A DNA stretch of 64,000 nt from Rhodococcus rhodnii (GTDB lineage Bacteria; Actinomycetota; Actinomycetes; Mycobacteriales; Pseudonocardiaceae), in assembly GCA_000720375.1 (NCBI GenBank), contig JOAA01000018.1, positions 1 to 64,000 on the forward strand, written 5' to 3'. Below, in pieces: positions 34,696-43,431 of this stretch (its first letter is position 1; each line of letters begins with the position of its first letter). Below the pieces are notes generated by a model. The model saw only the letters and a program-made list of their open reading frames with translations, searched no databases and was not told the origin of the DNA. The position numbers and the translations under genes were made by a program.

Positions 34696-35280
34696 TCGCA
34701 CTCCCTGACTGCTGCGCCGGCGGCCCTTCACCACTCGTCATGTTGGTGGATTCAGCACCGTAGGACCACTGTAGTCGCCCGGCCTGTCGCGCTCAGTGCC
34801 ACGCACGACCACAGATTGGTGACGGACCAGGAACTTCGCCTGACGTCACCGCCGAACACCCCTTACAACGTGGGTTCTCCGGCATCGATTCCATCCAATG
34901 GAACGTGTCCGCTATCCGCGAACAGCATGCGTCCAAGCGTGACCGCGATCACTTTCTCACTCATTCGGCCCAACTTCGCCCAACTTTCATCGGAGCGGCA
35001 CATACGGACAAACTGGACGTCCGGGTGGAGGTGGTTGGGCAGCCGCGTCGAAGACGCCCCCGGTGAGGCCCGCCCGGCGAGAACGCAGACCGCGTGCGGC
35101 GAGGCTACGGCATGCCACCGACAGAAATCGGTGTCCGACCTGAGCACCCCCCGATGACCCAAAGTACTGAGAGGGTCTGACAGAAAGGCGGGGCGAGGCG
35201 CGCAGCCATCCACAGCGAAGGCATACCCGACAGCGCGCACCGCAGTGACCTACAGCGAAGCGCCGCCCAGCCACCCACCC
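34696..35280. other. Gene-free region upstream of clpC, with one ClgR-like site
   Basis: 585 bp between the clpC start and the end of the iron-type ABC ATPase gene. No convincing gene: open frames here have poor codon use and overlap on both strands. CGC-TATCC-GCGAAC (34910-34923) resembles the ClgR operator (CGC, five bases, GCG, then an A/T-rich end), but several consensus positions differ. The region likely holds the clpC promoter, as clpC genes are ClgR-regulated in other actinobacteria. Confidence 0.4.
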
Positions 35281-36102
35281 TCAGCTCGCGGCTGCTGCTG
35301 CCGCCGCTGCCCGGTGACGCGAACCGATCGGCACCACCATCGGAGTGCCGGCGACCGGGTCCGTAAGGATCTTGGCGTCCAGGTCGAAAACGTCCCGGAG
35401 CAAGTTCTCGGTCAACACGTCGTTCGGATCCCCTTGCGCCACGATCTTTCCGGAGCGCATTGCCACGAGCCGGTCCGAATACCGCGCCGCGAGGTTCAAA
35501 TCGTGCAACACCATGACCACCGTTGTGCCACGGGTCGTGTGCAGATCGTGAACCAGGTCCAGTACGTCCACCTGGTGCGCCAGATCCAGATAAGTGATCG
35601 GCTCGTCCAGCAACAACAACTCTGTTCCCTGGGCGAGGGTCATGGAAATCCACGCGCGCTGGCGTTGGCCGCCGGAAAGTTCGTCGACCACCCGGTTGGC
35701 GTGTTCGTCCATCTTGGTCAGCCGCAAGGCGTCGGTGACCGCCGCTTCGTCTTCCACCGACCATTGGCGGTACCACGTCTGGTGTGGGTGCCTGCCGCGC
35801 GCCACCAGGTCCGCGACGGTCAGGCCGTCGGGGGCGACCGGGGTTTGCGGGAGCAGGCCGACGGTTCGTGCCACCTCTTTGGTCGGCAGCTTGTCGATGC
35901 GCTTGCCGTCGAGCAGGACTTGGCCCGCACGAGGGGCCAGCAGGCGGCCCAGTGCGCGCAGCAGCGTCGACTTGCCGCAGCCGTTCGGGCCGATCACCGA
36001 GGTCACTGTGCCGGTGGGGACGTCGAGGTCCAGGCCGTCGACCACGAGCCGCTCGCCGTAGCCGAGCGCCAGGTCGCTCGCCTGTAACCGAACCTGAGTC
36101 AC
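35281..36102 (-). CDS. Siderophore/iron ABC transporter ATPase (FecE/FhuC type)
   Basis: A 273-residue ATPase of the iron-siderophore importer class: Walker A GPNGCGKST, LLPQTPVAPDGLTVADLVARGRHPH between strands, signature LSGGQRQRAWISMTLAQ, Walker B LLLLDEPITYLDLAHQ. It ends in an alanine tract. The GTG at 36102 has AGGAGG five nt upstream; the GTG at 36108 overlaps the ribosome site itself. No permease or binding protein is nearby, so it would serve a distant siderophore permease. An iron-box-like site lies 46 bp upstream. It interrupts the lsr2-clpC neighbourhood known from M. tuberculosis. Confidence 0.9.
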   Translation of the reverse strand: MTQVRLQASDLALGYGERLVVDGLDLDVPTGTVTSVIGPNGCGKSTLLRALGRLLAPRAGQVLLDGKRIDKLPTKEVARTVGLLPQTPVAPDGLTVADLVARGRHPHQTWYRQWSVEDEAAVTDALRLTKMDEHANRVVDELSGGQRQRAWISMTLAQGTELLLLDEPITYLDLAHQVDVLDLVHDLHTTRGTTVVMVLHDLNLAARYSDRLVAMRSGKIVAQGDPNDVLTENLLRDVFDLDAKILTDPVAGTPMVVPIGSRHRAAAAAAAAS

Positions 36103-36147
36103 CAGCACCTCCTACAAGATCCACCCGGGAGCATAGCCCCGGAGTGG

Positions 36148-36166
36148 TTAGGTAAGGCTAACTGAC
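36148..36166. promoter_or_regulatory. Iron-box (IdeR/DmdR) upstream of the ABC ATPase
   Basis: TTAGGTAAGGCTAACTGAC matches 15 of 19 bases of the actinobacterial iron box TTAGGTTAGGCTAACCTAA. The first 15 bases match with one difference. It lies 46-64 bp upstream of the start at 36102, so iron-replete repression by IdeR/DmdR is expected. Confidence 0.7.
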
Positions 36167-36205
36167 CCTCCTGGCCTGGCCCAACCCCGGAATCACAGCG
36201 ACTAA

Positions 36206-36234
36206 AAAGGCCCGCAGCTGCTGCCGCGGGCCTT
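36206..36234 (-). terminator. Intrinsic terminator after lsr2
   Basis: AAAGGCCCGC (36206-36215) and GCGGGCCTTT (36225-36234) form a 10-bp stem with a 9-nt loop. In the minus direction the hairpin ends in TTTTT (36204-36208). It starts 17 nt after the lsr2 stop and insulates lsr2 from the ABC gene. Confidence 0.85.
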
Positions 36235-36250
36235 TGGGGACGTCTGCTTA

Positions 36251-36604
36251 TCAGTCCCTGTTGTTGTGGTAAGCCTCGGTGACTTCCTTCGGGATACGGC
36301 CGCGATCGGAAACTTTGTATCCCTTCTTCCGCGCCCACTCCCGAATTGCCTGGTTCTGGTCCCTGTCCACCGCGGCCGTCCGCGCGACCCGGCCACCGAC
36401 CCCAAGCCGACCTGCTGCTCGCTTACGACCACCGGAACGGCGGGCGTGGTCCACATAGTCACTCAGGATCTCCCTGAGCTTCCCGGCATTGTCGCCAGAC
36501 AGGTCGATCTGGTACGAAACGCCGTCCAGTCCGAACTCGAGCGTCTCTTCGGCTTCCGAACCGTCAATGTCGTCAACGAGGGTCACCGTGACCTTCTGCG
36601 CCAT
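36251..36604 (-). CDS. lsr2: Lsr2 nucleoid-associated protein
   Basis: A 117-residue Lsr2, the H-NS-like xenogeneic silencer of actinobacteria. N-terminal oligomerisation domain with [29 protein letters not shown], a basic linker, and the C-terminal AT-hook-like DNA-binding domain with RGR at 101-103 preceded by [15 protein letters not shown]. Followed by its own terminator. Its position between lysS and clpC agrees with the M. tuberculosis order. Confidence 0.97.
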   Translation of the reverse strand: MAQKVTVTLVDDIDGSEAEETLEFGLDGVSYQIDLSGDNAGKLREILSDYVDHARRSGGRKRAAGRLGVGGRVARTAAVDRDQNQAIREWARKKGYKVSDRGRIPKEVTEAYHNNRD

Positions 36605-36702
36605 ACGCCGCCTCCTCGGGGTGATTCCGGTACGGAATGATTCTCGCGTGGACGTAGGCTAGCGCAAATCCATCCGAATTTGCATAGTCACTCACCCATG
36701 TT

Positions 36703-38211
36703 TCATTGCGGACGAACGAGTGGGAACAGGATCGTCTCCCTGATCCCCAGTCCGGTGAGTGCCATCAGCAGCCGGTCGATACCCATTCCGACTCCACCGC
36801 TGGGTGGCATTCCGTACTCCAGTGCGCGCAGAAAGTCCTCGTCCAACTGCATCGCCTCATCGTCACCGGCAGCGCCCAACCTGGCCTGATCCATCAGCCT
36901 TTGCCGTTCGACCACCGGGTCGACAAGCTCGGAGTAACCGGTACCGAGTTCGAAACCGCGCACGTAAAGATCCCATTTCTCGGCAACTCCCGGCGTGTCG
37001 CGATGCTGGCGTGTCAACGGCGAAGTCTCGACCGGGAAATCCCGTACGAAAGTCGGCGCGTGCAGGTCGTTGCCGACCAGGTGCTCCCACAGCTCCTCGA
37101 CCAGCTTGCCGTGTCCCAGCTTGGGCGGCACTTCAAGGCCGTGCCGCTCGGCGAACTTGCGCAACTGCTCGACAGAAGTCTCCGGGGTCACCTCTTCACC
37201 CAGGGCCGCCGACAACGATCCGTACATTGTCAGCGAGGTCCATTCCCCGGAAAGGTCGTACTCCGAACCGTCGGCAAGGGTGACCACCTGAGTACCGAAA
37301 ACCGCCTCCGCGGCCTCTTGGATCAGCTCACGGGTCAGCACGCCGACCGAGTCGTAAGTCGCGTACGCCTGGTAGAACTCCAGCATCGCGAACTCCGGCG
37401 AATGCGATGAATCGCTTCCCTCATTGCGGAAGTTCCGGTTGATCTCGAACACCTTCTCGATACCGCCGACCACGCACCTCTTCAGGTACAGCTCCGGCGC
37501 GATCCGCAGGTAGAGGTCGATATCGAAGGCGTTCGAATGGGTCGTGAACGGGCGCGCCGCCGCGCCGCCGTGCAGCGTCTGCAGCATCGGCGTCTCCACC
37601 TCGGTGAACCCGCGCCGATGGAAGCTGTCCCGCAGCGCGCGCATCACTCCGGCCCTGGTCCGCACCACGTTGCGGGCCTGCGGGCGCATGATCAGGTCGA
37701 CGTAGCGCTGCCGGATCCTGGTCTCCTCCGACAGCTCCTTGTGCGCGACCGGCAGCGGGCGCAACGCCTTGGCGGCCATTCGCCATTCCTCGGCCATCAC
37801 CGACAGCTCACCGCGCTTGGAGGCGATCACCTCGCCGCGGACGAACACGTGGTCACCCAGGTCGACGTCGGCCTTCCACGCGGCCAGCGCCTCCTCGCCG
37901 ACGTTGGCCAGGCTGAGCATGGCCTGCAGTTCGGTGCCGTCGCCTTCGCGCAGCGTGGCGAAGCAGAGCTTGCCGGTGTTGCGCAGGAACATCACCCGGC
38001 CGGTGATTCCGACCATGTCACCGGTGGACGCCCCCGGCTCCAAATCCGGGTATTTCGCCCGGATCTGCGCCAGCGTGCTGGTCCGCGGCAGTTCGACCGG
38101 ATAAGCCTCGACACCGGCGGCGAGCAGCCGCTCCCGCTTCTCCCGGCGGATGCGCATCTGCTCGGGGAGGTCGTCTTGCTCGGGCGCTGGGGAAACGTGC
38201 TCGTCACTCAC
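36703..38211 (-). CDS. lysS: Lysyl-tRNA synthetase, class II
   Basis: A 502-residue class II lysine-tRNA ligase with an OB-fold anticodon-binding domain ([18 protein letters not shown]) and the catalytic core: motif 2 [22 protein letters not shown], motif 3 [16 protein letters not shown] near the C-terminus. The GTG at 38211 gives [30 protein letters not shown], the usual start area; the longer frame to 38400 would overlap the divergent methyltransferase. 54 bp separate the two start codons. Confidence 0.95.
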   Translation of the reverse strand: MSDEHVSPAPEQDDLPEQMRIRREKRERLLAAGVEAYPVELPRTSTLAQIRAKYPDLEPGASTGDMVGITGRVMFLRNTGKLCFATLREGDGTELQAMLSLANVGEEALAAWKADVDLGDHVFVRGEVIASKRGELSVMAEEWRMAAKALRPLPVAHKELSEETRIRQRYVDLIMRPQARNVVRTRAGVMRALRDSFHRRGFTEVETPMLQTLHGGAAARPFTTHSNAFDIDLYLRIAPELYLKRCVVGGIEKVFEINRNFRNEGSDSSHSPEFAMLEFYQAYATYDSVGVLTRELIQEAAEAVFGTQVVTLADGSEYDLSGEWTSLTMYGSLSAALGEEVTPETSVEQLRKFAERHGLEVPPKLGHGKLVEELWEHLVGNDLHAPTFVRDFPVETSPLTRQHRDTPGVAEKWDLYVRGFELGTGYSELVDPVVERQRLMDQARLGAAGDDEAMQLDEDFLRALEYGMPPSGGVGMGIDRLLMALTGLGIRETILFPLVRPQ

Positions 38212-38265
38212 GCCTGCAAAGGGTACGGAAAAGCCCGGCGGCGAAGCGAACCGGATATCACTAGC

Positions 38266-39033
38266 GTGAGTCGGGTGACCGAACTCTCCGATGCCGAACT
38301 GTGGGCCAGGCGAGCGAACTCCTTCGGCGCGCACGCGCAGCTGTACGCCCGGTACCGGCCCGGTTATCCATCCGACGCGATCGACTGGGTGCTGCCACAA
38401 GGCGCGGCCGACGTTCTTGATCTCGCGGCGGGTACCGGAAAACTCACCGAATCATTGGCCGGCCGTGGCCTGAACGTGACCGCGGTCGAACCGGACGAGG
38501 GCATGCTCGAGGAACTCAGAAAACGATTTCCGTCGGTCAAAGCGGTGGTCGGCAGCGCGGAACAGATCCCGTTGCCCGATTCCAGTGTCGATGCCGTAGT
38601 CGTCGGGCAGGCCTTCCATTGGTTCGATCAGCAACCCGCCCTTACCGAGATTGCCAGGGTGCTGCGGCCCGGTGGGATGTTGGGGGCGCTGTGGAACCAT
38701 GAGGACGAACAGGTCACGTGGGTTTCCACATTCGACAAGGTGGCCCGCGGCCGGGATCGCGGATCACGGACACAGCCGGACCCGTTTTCCGATCATCCGC
38801 TGTTCGACCCGTTCGAACGACAGGTTTTCCGGCATACCGTCCGGCATACCGTAGAAAGTTTGCTCGCCATGGTCGGCACGCATTCCCACATGCTTGTCGC
38901 CAGTCCCGAAGAACGCCGGGAAGTCAACGAGCGGATGCGCGCATACCTGTTGGCGCAGCCGGAAACCAAGCCCGGCGAGTTCGACTTTCCCTTCCAAACC
39001 ACGGTTTTCCGGGGGAAACGAGTCACGTCCTGA
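38266..39033 (+). CDS. Class I SAM-dependent methyltransferase
   Basis: A 255-residue Methyltransf_11-type enzyme. SAM-binding motif [12 protein letters not shown], motif [12 protein letters not shown], and [24 protein letters not shown], followed by [13 protein letters not shown]. Substrate unknown. The start may be GTG 38266 or GTG 38275; the first is used here. It is the only plus-strand gene within a long minus-strand housekeeping block and overlaps coaX by 11 nt at its 3' end. Confidence 0.85.
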   Translation: MSRVTELSDAELWARRANSFGAHAQLYARYRPGYPSDAIDWVLPQGAADVLDLAAGTGKLTESLAGRGLNVTAVEPDEGMLEELRKRFPSVKAVVGSAEQIPLPDSSVDAVVVGQAFHWFDQQPALTEIARVLRPGGMLGALWNHEDEQVTWVSTFDKVARGRDRGSRTQPDPFSDHPLFDPFERQVFRHTVRHTVESLLAMVGTHSHMLVASPEERREVNERMRAYLLAQPETKPGEFDFPFQTTVFRGKRVTS

Positions 39034-39808
39034 GGTTGCGTTCGAACACCAGCCGCAAGCCCAGCAGCGTCAAATCCGGATGGTGGTGCCTGATCGTCTC
39101 CGACTCGGCGATCACCAGTGGCGCGAGGCCGCCGGTCGCGATCACGCTCACCGGCCCGGCTTTGTCATGCCCTTGCGAATGCAGTTCCGCGATGATCCGT
39201 TTCACCAGGCCGTCGACCTGCCCGGCAAAGCCGTAGAGAATGCCGGACTGCAGGCATTCCACGGTGTTCTTGCCGATCACGGAGCGGGGCCTGACCAGTT
39301 CCACCTTGCGCAGCGCGGCCGCGCGGGCGGCCAGCGCGTCCACCGAGATTTCGATGCCCGGCGCGAAAACCCCGCCGAGGAACTCGCCTTTCGCCGATAT
39401 CACGTCGATGTTGGTGGACGTGCCGAAGTCGACGACCACGCAGGCGGTGCTGTACAGGTGGTGCGCGGCCAAGGTGTTGATCACCCGGTCACCGCCGACC
39501 TCCTTCGGATTGTCCACAAGCAACGGAACGCCGGTGCGGACCCCGGGCTCCACAATGAGTTGCGGCACGTCGGCGTAGTAGCGGCTGAGCATCACCCGCA
39601 ACTCCCGCAGCACGGCGGGCACCGTCGACAACGCCGACACCGCAGTGACCCGGTCGGCGTGCTCACCGAGCAGGCCACGCATGGTCAGGGCGAGCTCGTC
39701 CGCGGTCATCCCCGCGACGGTCCGCATTCGCCAGTCACGGACCAGTTTCTCGCCGGAGTACAGGCCTAGGACGATGTTGGTGTTGCCGACGTCGATCGCG
39801 AAGAGCAC
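39023..39808 (-). CDS. coaX: Type III pantothenate kinase CoaX
   Basis: A 261-residue type III pantothenate kinase that phosphorylates pantothenate in the first step of CoA synthesis. P-loop-like [14 protein letters not shown] at the N-terminus, [30 protein letters not shown] and [11 protein letters not shown]. The GTG at 39808 lies one base beyond the panD stop, so the gene follows panD almost without a gap. panC, panD and coaX together form one CoA-precursor block. Confidence 0.95.
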   Translation of the reverse strand: MLFAIDVGNTNIVLGLYSGEKLVRDWRMRTVAGMTADELALTMRGLLGEHADRVTAVSALSTVPAVLRELRVMLSRYYADVPQLIVEPGVRTGVPLLVDNPKEVGGDRVINTLAAHHLYSTACVVVDFGTSTNIDVISAKGEFLGGVFAPGIEISVDALAARAAALRKVELVRPRSVIGKNTVECLQSGILYGFAGQVDGLVKRIIAELHSQGHDKAGPVSVIATGGLAPLVIAESETIRHHHPDLTLLGLRLVFERNLRT

Positions 39809-39809
39809 G

Positions 39810-40295
39810 TCAGGAATTCTCCGGCTGGAGCAACGCGTCCAGCGCGGCGGCATCCGCCGTCTCCGCCGTCTGGTCCACGGTTTGATCCACGGTGGCCCCG
39901 CTGACCAGGCCGGATCCCTCGGGTGCGTGCGCCGGGTCGGCGCCGAGATCGACGACCTTGTTCTGCCCGTCCACGAACACCACTCGTGGCCGGTAGGAGG
40001 CGGCCTCGGCGTTGTCCATCAGGCCGTAGGCGATCATGATCACGATGTCGCCGGGGTGCACCAGATGCGCTGCCGCGCCGTTGATGCCGATCACGCCACT
40101 GCCGCGCTCACCTTCGATGACGTAGGTCTCCAGGCGTGCGCCGTTGGTCACGTCCACGATGGTGACCTGTTCGCCGACGAGCAGATCGGCCGCTTCCATC
40201 AGGTCGAGGTCCACCGTGACGGAGCCGACGTAGTGCAGGTCGGCCTGGGTGACCGTGGCCCGGTGGATCTTGGACTTCAGCATGGTGCGCAGCAT
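39810..40295 (-). CDS. panD: Aspartate 1-decarboxylase precursor PanD
   Basis: A 161-residue pyruvoyl enzyme making beta-alanine. The self-cleavage site Gly24-Ser25 (HYVGSVTVD) is present, as are NGAR and [17 protein letters not shown]. The C-terminus has about 20-25 extra residues rich in Asp, Ala and Thr compared with the usual length of about 126-140; these are probably disordered. It lies 15 nt after panC. Confidence 0.95.
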   Translation of the reverse strand: MLRTMLKSKIHRATVTQADLHYVGSVTVDLDLMEAADLLVGEQVTIVDVTNGARLETYVIEGERGSGVIGINGAAAHLVHPGDIVIMIAYGLMDNAEAASYRPRVVFVDGQNKVVDLGADPAHAPEGSGLVSGATVDQTVDQTAETADAAALDALLQPENS

Positions 40296-40310
40296 CGCGG
40301 TTACCCCCTT

Positions 40311-41207
40311 TCAGTGCCCGGGCTCAGGCGGTTCGCCGAGCCGCAGGCCGGTGTTGTCGATGAGTCTCGTGGTGCCGACCCGGGCGGCCACGAGCAACCT
40401 GGCTTCTCCTTGTTCCGGCGCGGGACCGAGGTCAGGGGCGCGCAGTTCGAGGTAGTCAACGGCAACCTCGGGGTGCGCCGCCAGGACCTGTCGGGCAGCT
40501 TTGATCACCTCTTCGCGCCCTTCGCGTCCCGCGTACGCGCCAGCGGCCAACGCGGCGGACAGCGCGACGGCGCTTTCCCGCTCGGTGGCGCTCAAGTAGA
40601 CGTTCCTCGACGACAGCGCGAGGCCGTCGGGTTCGCGGACCGTCGGCACACCGATCACGTGCGTGTCCATGTCCAGATCGGCGACCATCCGCTTGATCAG
40701 CATCAGCTGCTGGTAGTCCTTCTCACCGAACAGCGCGTAGTCCGGCCGGACGATGTTGAACAGCTTGTTCACCACGGTCAGCACCCCGGCGAAGTGTCCT
40801 TTTCGGACGCTGCCTTCCAGCTCGTCACCCATCGGTCCAGGGTGGACAGTCACTTGCGAACCCGGCGGGTACATGTCGTCGCGCTCCGGCGTGAACACGA
40901 TCTCCACGCGCTCGTCGCGACACGCCTCCAGGTCCGCCTCCAGCGGACGCGGGTAGCGCTCCAGGTCCTCGTTCGGCCCGAACTGCAAGGGATTGACGAA
41001 GATCGACGCGACCACCACGGTGTTCGGGATGTTGCGCGCGCGACGCAACAGCTCGCGGTGACCGGCGTGCAACGCGCCCATCGTCGGCACGAGCACGACC
41101 TTGTTGCCGACCGCACGCAGCGCTCGGGTGACCCTGGCGACCTCTTTCGGGCTGCTGTGCACATGCAGCGCGCCACGGGTGAACTCGGGTGCCTTCGGTG
41201 CCGTCAC
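40311..41207 (-). CDS. panC: Pantothenate synthetase PanC
   Basis: A 298-residue pantoate-beta-alanine ligase. The HxGH-type motif occurs in PTMGALHAGHRELLRRAR; FVNPLQFGPNEDLERYPR and FGEKDYQQLMLIKRMVADL are family blocks. The ATG is directly next to the stop of the upstream DUF2520 gene (one base apart). The order DUF2520-panC-panD-coaX matches M. tuberculosis. Confidence 0.96.
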   Translation of the reverse strand: MTAPKAPEFTRGALHVHSSPKEVARVTRALRAVGNKVVLVPTMGALHAGHRELLRRARNIPNTVVVASIFVNPLQFGPNEDLERYPRPLEADLEACRDERVEIVFTPERDDMYPPGSQVTVHPGPMGDELEGSVRKGHFAGVLTVVNKLFNIVRPDYALFGEKDYQQLMLIKRMVADLDMDTHVIGVPTVREPDGLALSSRNVYLSATERESAVALSAALAAGAYAGREGREEVIKAARQVLAAHPEVAVDYLELRAPDLGPAPEQGEARLLVAARVGTTRLIDNTGLRLGEPPEPGH

Positions 41208-42095
41208 TCAGCGCTCCTCGTTTATGGCCTGGAAAACGTCCGGCGCGAGATCCCCGCGCAGCAGACCGCTGTCGGTCGCCCGGCGCGCGGTCCGCCGCGC
41301 CATCTCCCGGTAACTGGGAAGCAGCTCGGGCGCGTTGTCCCGCAACACATTCAGATGCTTGCGCACAGTACCGGCATCGCCTCGGGCGACCGGACCGGTC
41401 AGCGCACGATCGCCGTGCCGCAGGGAATTGTCCAGCGCGGCCGACAAAAGCGGGCCCAGCAGGCGTTCCGGATTGCCGACACCGGACTGCCGCAGCAGGT
41501 CCGCAGCGTCGGCGACCAACGTGATCAGGTGGTTCGACGCGTGTGCCAACGCGGTGTGATACGCCGGGCGAGCCGACGACGGCACCCGGATGGGATCGGA
41601 TCCCATCTCGACAACCAGGGCCTCGCCGACGTTCCACGCCGCCTCGTCGCCGTCCTCCGCGGTCACGCCGACCGAACATGCGACAAGCCGGTCAAGATCC
41701 TCAGCACGTCCGGTGAACGTCATCACCGGGTGCAAAGCCAAAGGCAGCGCACCATGATCCGCCGCGGGCTGCAGCACGTCGACGCCGTACGCGCCGGACG
41801 TGTGCACCACGATCTGCCCAGGCCGCAGCGTTCCCGCGGCCGCCAGGCCACGGACCATGCCCTCCAGGGCGTCATCCGGCAACGCGAGCAACACCAGATC
41901 GGCCTTGCTGACGACCTCGTCCGGCGGCAGCAACGGGACACCAGGCAACAGGTCTTCGGCACGCCGAACGGAGTCACGCGAAACCCCGGACGCGGCGACC
42001 ACCGCATGTCCGGCCCTGGCCAGCGCGGCGCCCATCACCGCGCCGACTCGGCCAGCGGACACCACGCCCACTCCGAGGCGCGCGGGACGGCTCAT
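41208..42095 (-). CDS. Rossmann-like/DUF2520 oxidoreductase
   Basis: A 295-residue protein: N-terminal Rossmann domain (LGVGVVSAGRVGAVMGAALARAGH) and a C-terminal DUF2520 helical domain (HPVMTFTGRAEDLDRLVACSVGVTA). It resembles ketopantoate reductase and F420-dependent NADP reductases. Being directly upstream of panC, it is a candidate for the ketopantoate reductase step that classical panE would supply, but this is inference. Confidence 0.85.
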   Translation of the reverse strand: MSRPARLGVGVVSAGRVGAVMGAALARAGHAVVAASGVSRDSVRRAEDLLPGVPLLPPDEVVSKADLVLLALPDDALEGMVRGLAAAGTLRPGQIVVHTSGAYGVDVLQPAADHGALPLALHPVMTFTGRAEDLDRLVACSVGVTAEDGDEAAWNVGEALVVEMGSDPIRVPSSARPAYHTALAHASNHLITLVADAADLLRQSGVGNPERLLGPLLSAALDNSLRHGDRALTGPVARGDAGTVRKHLNVLRDNAPELLPSYREMARRTARRATDSGLLRGDLAPDVFQAINEER

Positions 42096-42133
42096 TGCCC
42101 TTGTCCTTTCGTCAAGCCAAGGTCAGAGCGTAA

Positions 42134-43285
42134 CTATTGCTGCTTTGCAGCGCTGACCGCCGTGGCCCGGCTCACGCGAACTGCCTGTACGAGCAACTGC
42201 TCAACCTGGCCGTCGGAATGACTGTTTCGGTAAAAAGCCAGCTCAGAGACGGCGGTCTGGTAGTCGGCCACGGCACGTCCGGCATCCGGCCCAGCCTTCC
42301 GAGCGACCTTCTTGCGCCATTGCCGGCGACGTTTGAGGTTGGCCAGCACGTCGACCTCACCGGGCGCGATGAGCCCGTCACCGACCATCCGGGGCAAGGC
42401 GACTGCGATGATCTTCTGCTCCCGTTTGCGCGCCCAGTTCACCAGCACGCCGGCGCCGATGAAAACCGGCAGCATGATCAGGAAGTACACGTTGAGGAAC
42501 GTGGTCGCATTGCCCAGCGTCGCCGCGGAGTTCCACAGCGAATGCAGAACGACGGCACCCAGATAACCACCCAGCGGCGCCGCGACCTTGACCCAGTTCT
42601 TGGCGGTCCCCGCCGCCACACCGATCCCGATGCCCGTCATCACGGTAAACAGCGGATGCGTGAACGGCGACATCACCCCGCGCAGAATGAACGCGGCGAC
42701 AACACCGGCAGAGTCGACCGTGCCGAAGCCGTGCTCACCGAAGATGCGCCCGAAGTAGTAGATGTTCTCGGTGAACGCGAACCCGGCCGCACACATCCCG
42801 GCGTAGACGATGCCGTCGACGACACCGTTGAACTCCTGCCGCTTCCACAGGTAAACGCCGAGAACGAACGCGGCCTTCGCCGCCTCCTCGATCAGCGGCG
42901 CCGAAACCACCGCAGCGATGGCGTCGCCACCACCCTTGCCAAGCAACAAGTCACCGACAACCTCTGCGGTGTTGTTGATGAGCAGCGCGGTCAACGTCGC
43001 ACCACAGGCGCCCCACGCGAACGCCAACCACAGCAGGCGGGCAGGCTCCGGCTCCCACCTGTCGATCCAGAGAAACGCGGCGACAACCGGGCCGACCGGC
43101 AACAAGGCGACCGCCAACCCGACGAGTTCGGCGACGATGCCCACGCTCGCCGTGAGGAAGGCGAACACGCCAAGCCCGGCCATGCTCAGCAGAATCAGCC
43201 CGACCATGGGCAGCAAAACGGTCTTACGCCGTGGCGTCGGCCGAACGGGCACAGCCGGCTCCTGGATCATCACAGCGGGGAACAT
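42134..43285 (-). CDS. PrsW-family intramembrane metalloprotease
   Basis: A protein of about 383 residues with eight or more hydrophobic segments. PrsW motifs are visible: EEAAKAAFVLGVY with the paired Glu, FNGVVDGIVYAGMCAAGFAFTENIYYF, HPLFTVMTGIGIGVA, and the final histidine in HSLWN. PrsW homologues cut anti-sigma factors or other membrane substrates. The ATG at 43285 (MFPAVMIQEP) is used; the ATG at 43270 is also possible. It lies within the DUF6779-panC block. Confidence 0.85.
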   Translation of the reverse strand: MFPAVMIQEPAVPVRPTPRRKTVLLPMVGLILLSMAGLGVFAFLTASVGIVAELVGLAVALLPVGPVVAAFLWIDRWEPEPARLLWLAFAWGACGATLTALLINNTAEVVGDLLLGKGGGDAIAAVVSAPLIEEAAKAAFVLGVYLWKRQEFNGVVDGIVYAGMCAAGFAFTENIYYFGRIFGEHGFGTVDSAGVVAAFILRGVMSPFTHPLFTVMTGIGIGVAAGTAKNWVKVAAPLGGYLGAVVLHSLWNSAATLGNATTFLNVYFLIMLPVFIGAGVLVNWARKREQKIIAVALPRMVGDGLIAPGEVDVLANLKRRRQWRKKVARKAGPDAGRAVADYQTAVSELAFYRNSHSDGQVEQLLVQAVRVSRATAVSAAKQQ

Positions 43286-43431
43286 TAGCGTCCTGAACAA
43301 ACGTGCGCCCCCGAACGCGCGCCGAACCAAGTGAGGTGTGCGTGACCAGGGCGCGAACCGGCGAACTCACCGTGCCGGAAAGTGCATTTCACCGTGCCGG
43401 AATGGTGGACACGGCCGGGGCGGGCTGGGGC

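Noticed and set aside
32950..35157. 735-residue plus-strand frame opposite clpC
   Set aside because: Antisense shadow of clpC; no motifs.
34863..35240. 125-residue minus-strand frame in the gap upstream of clpC
   Set aside because: Cys/Arg-rich composition, no ribosome site, overlapping frames on the other strand, no recognisable domain.
39645..42221. 858-residue plus-strand frame opposite panC-panD-DUF2520
   Set aside because: Shadow of real minus-strand genes; His/Arg/Gln/Asp-rich nonsense composition typical of antisense frames in GC-rich DNA.
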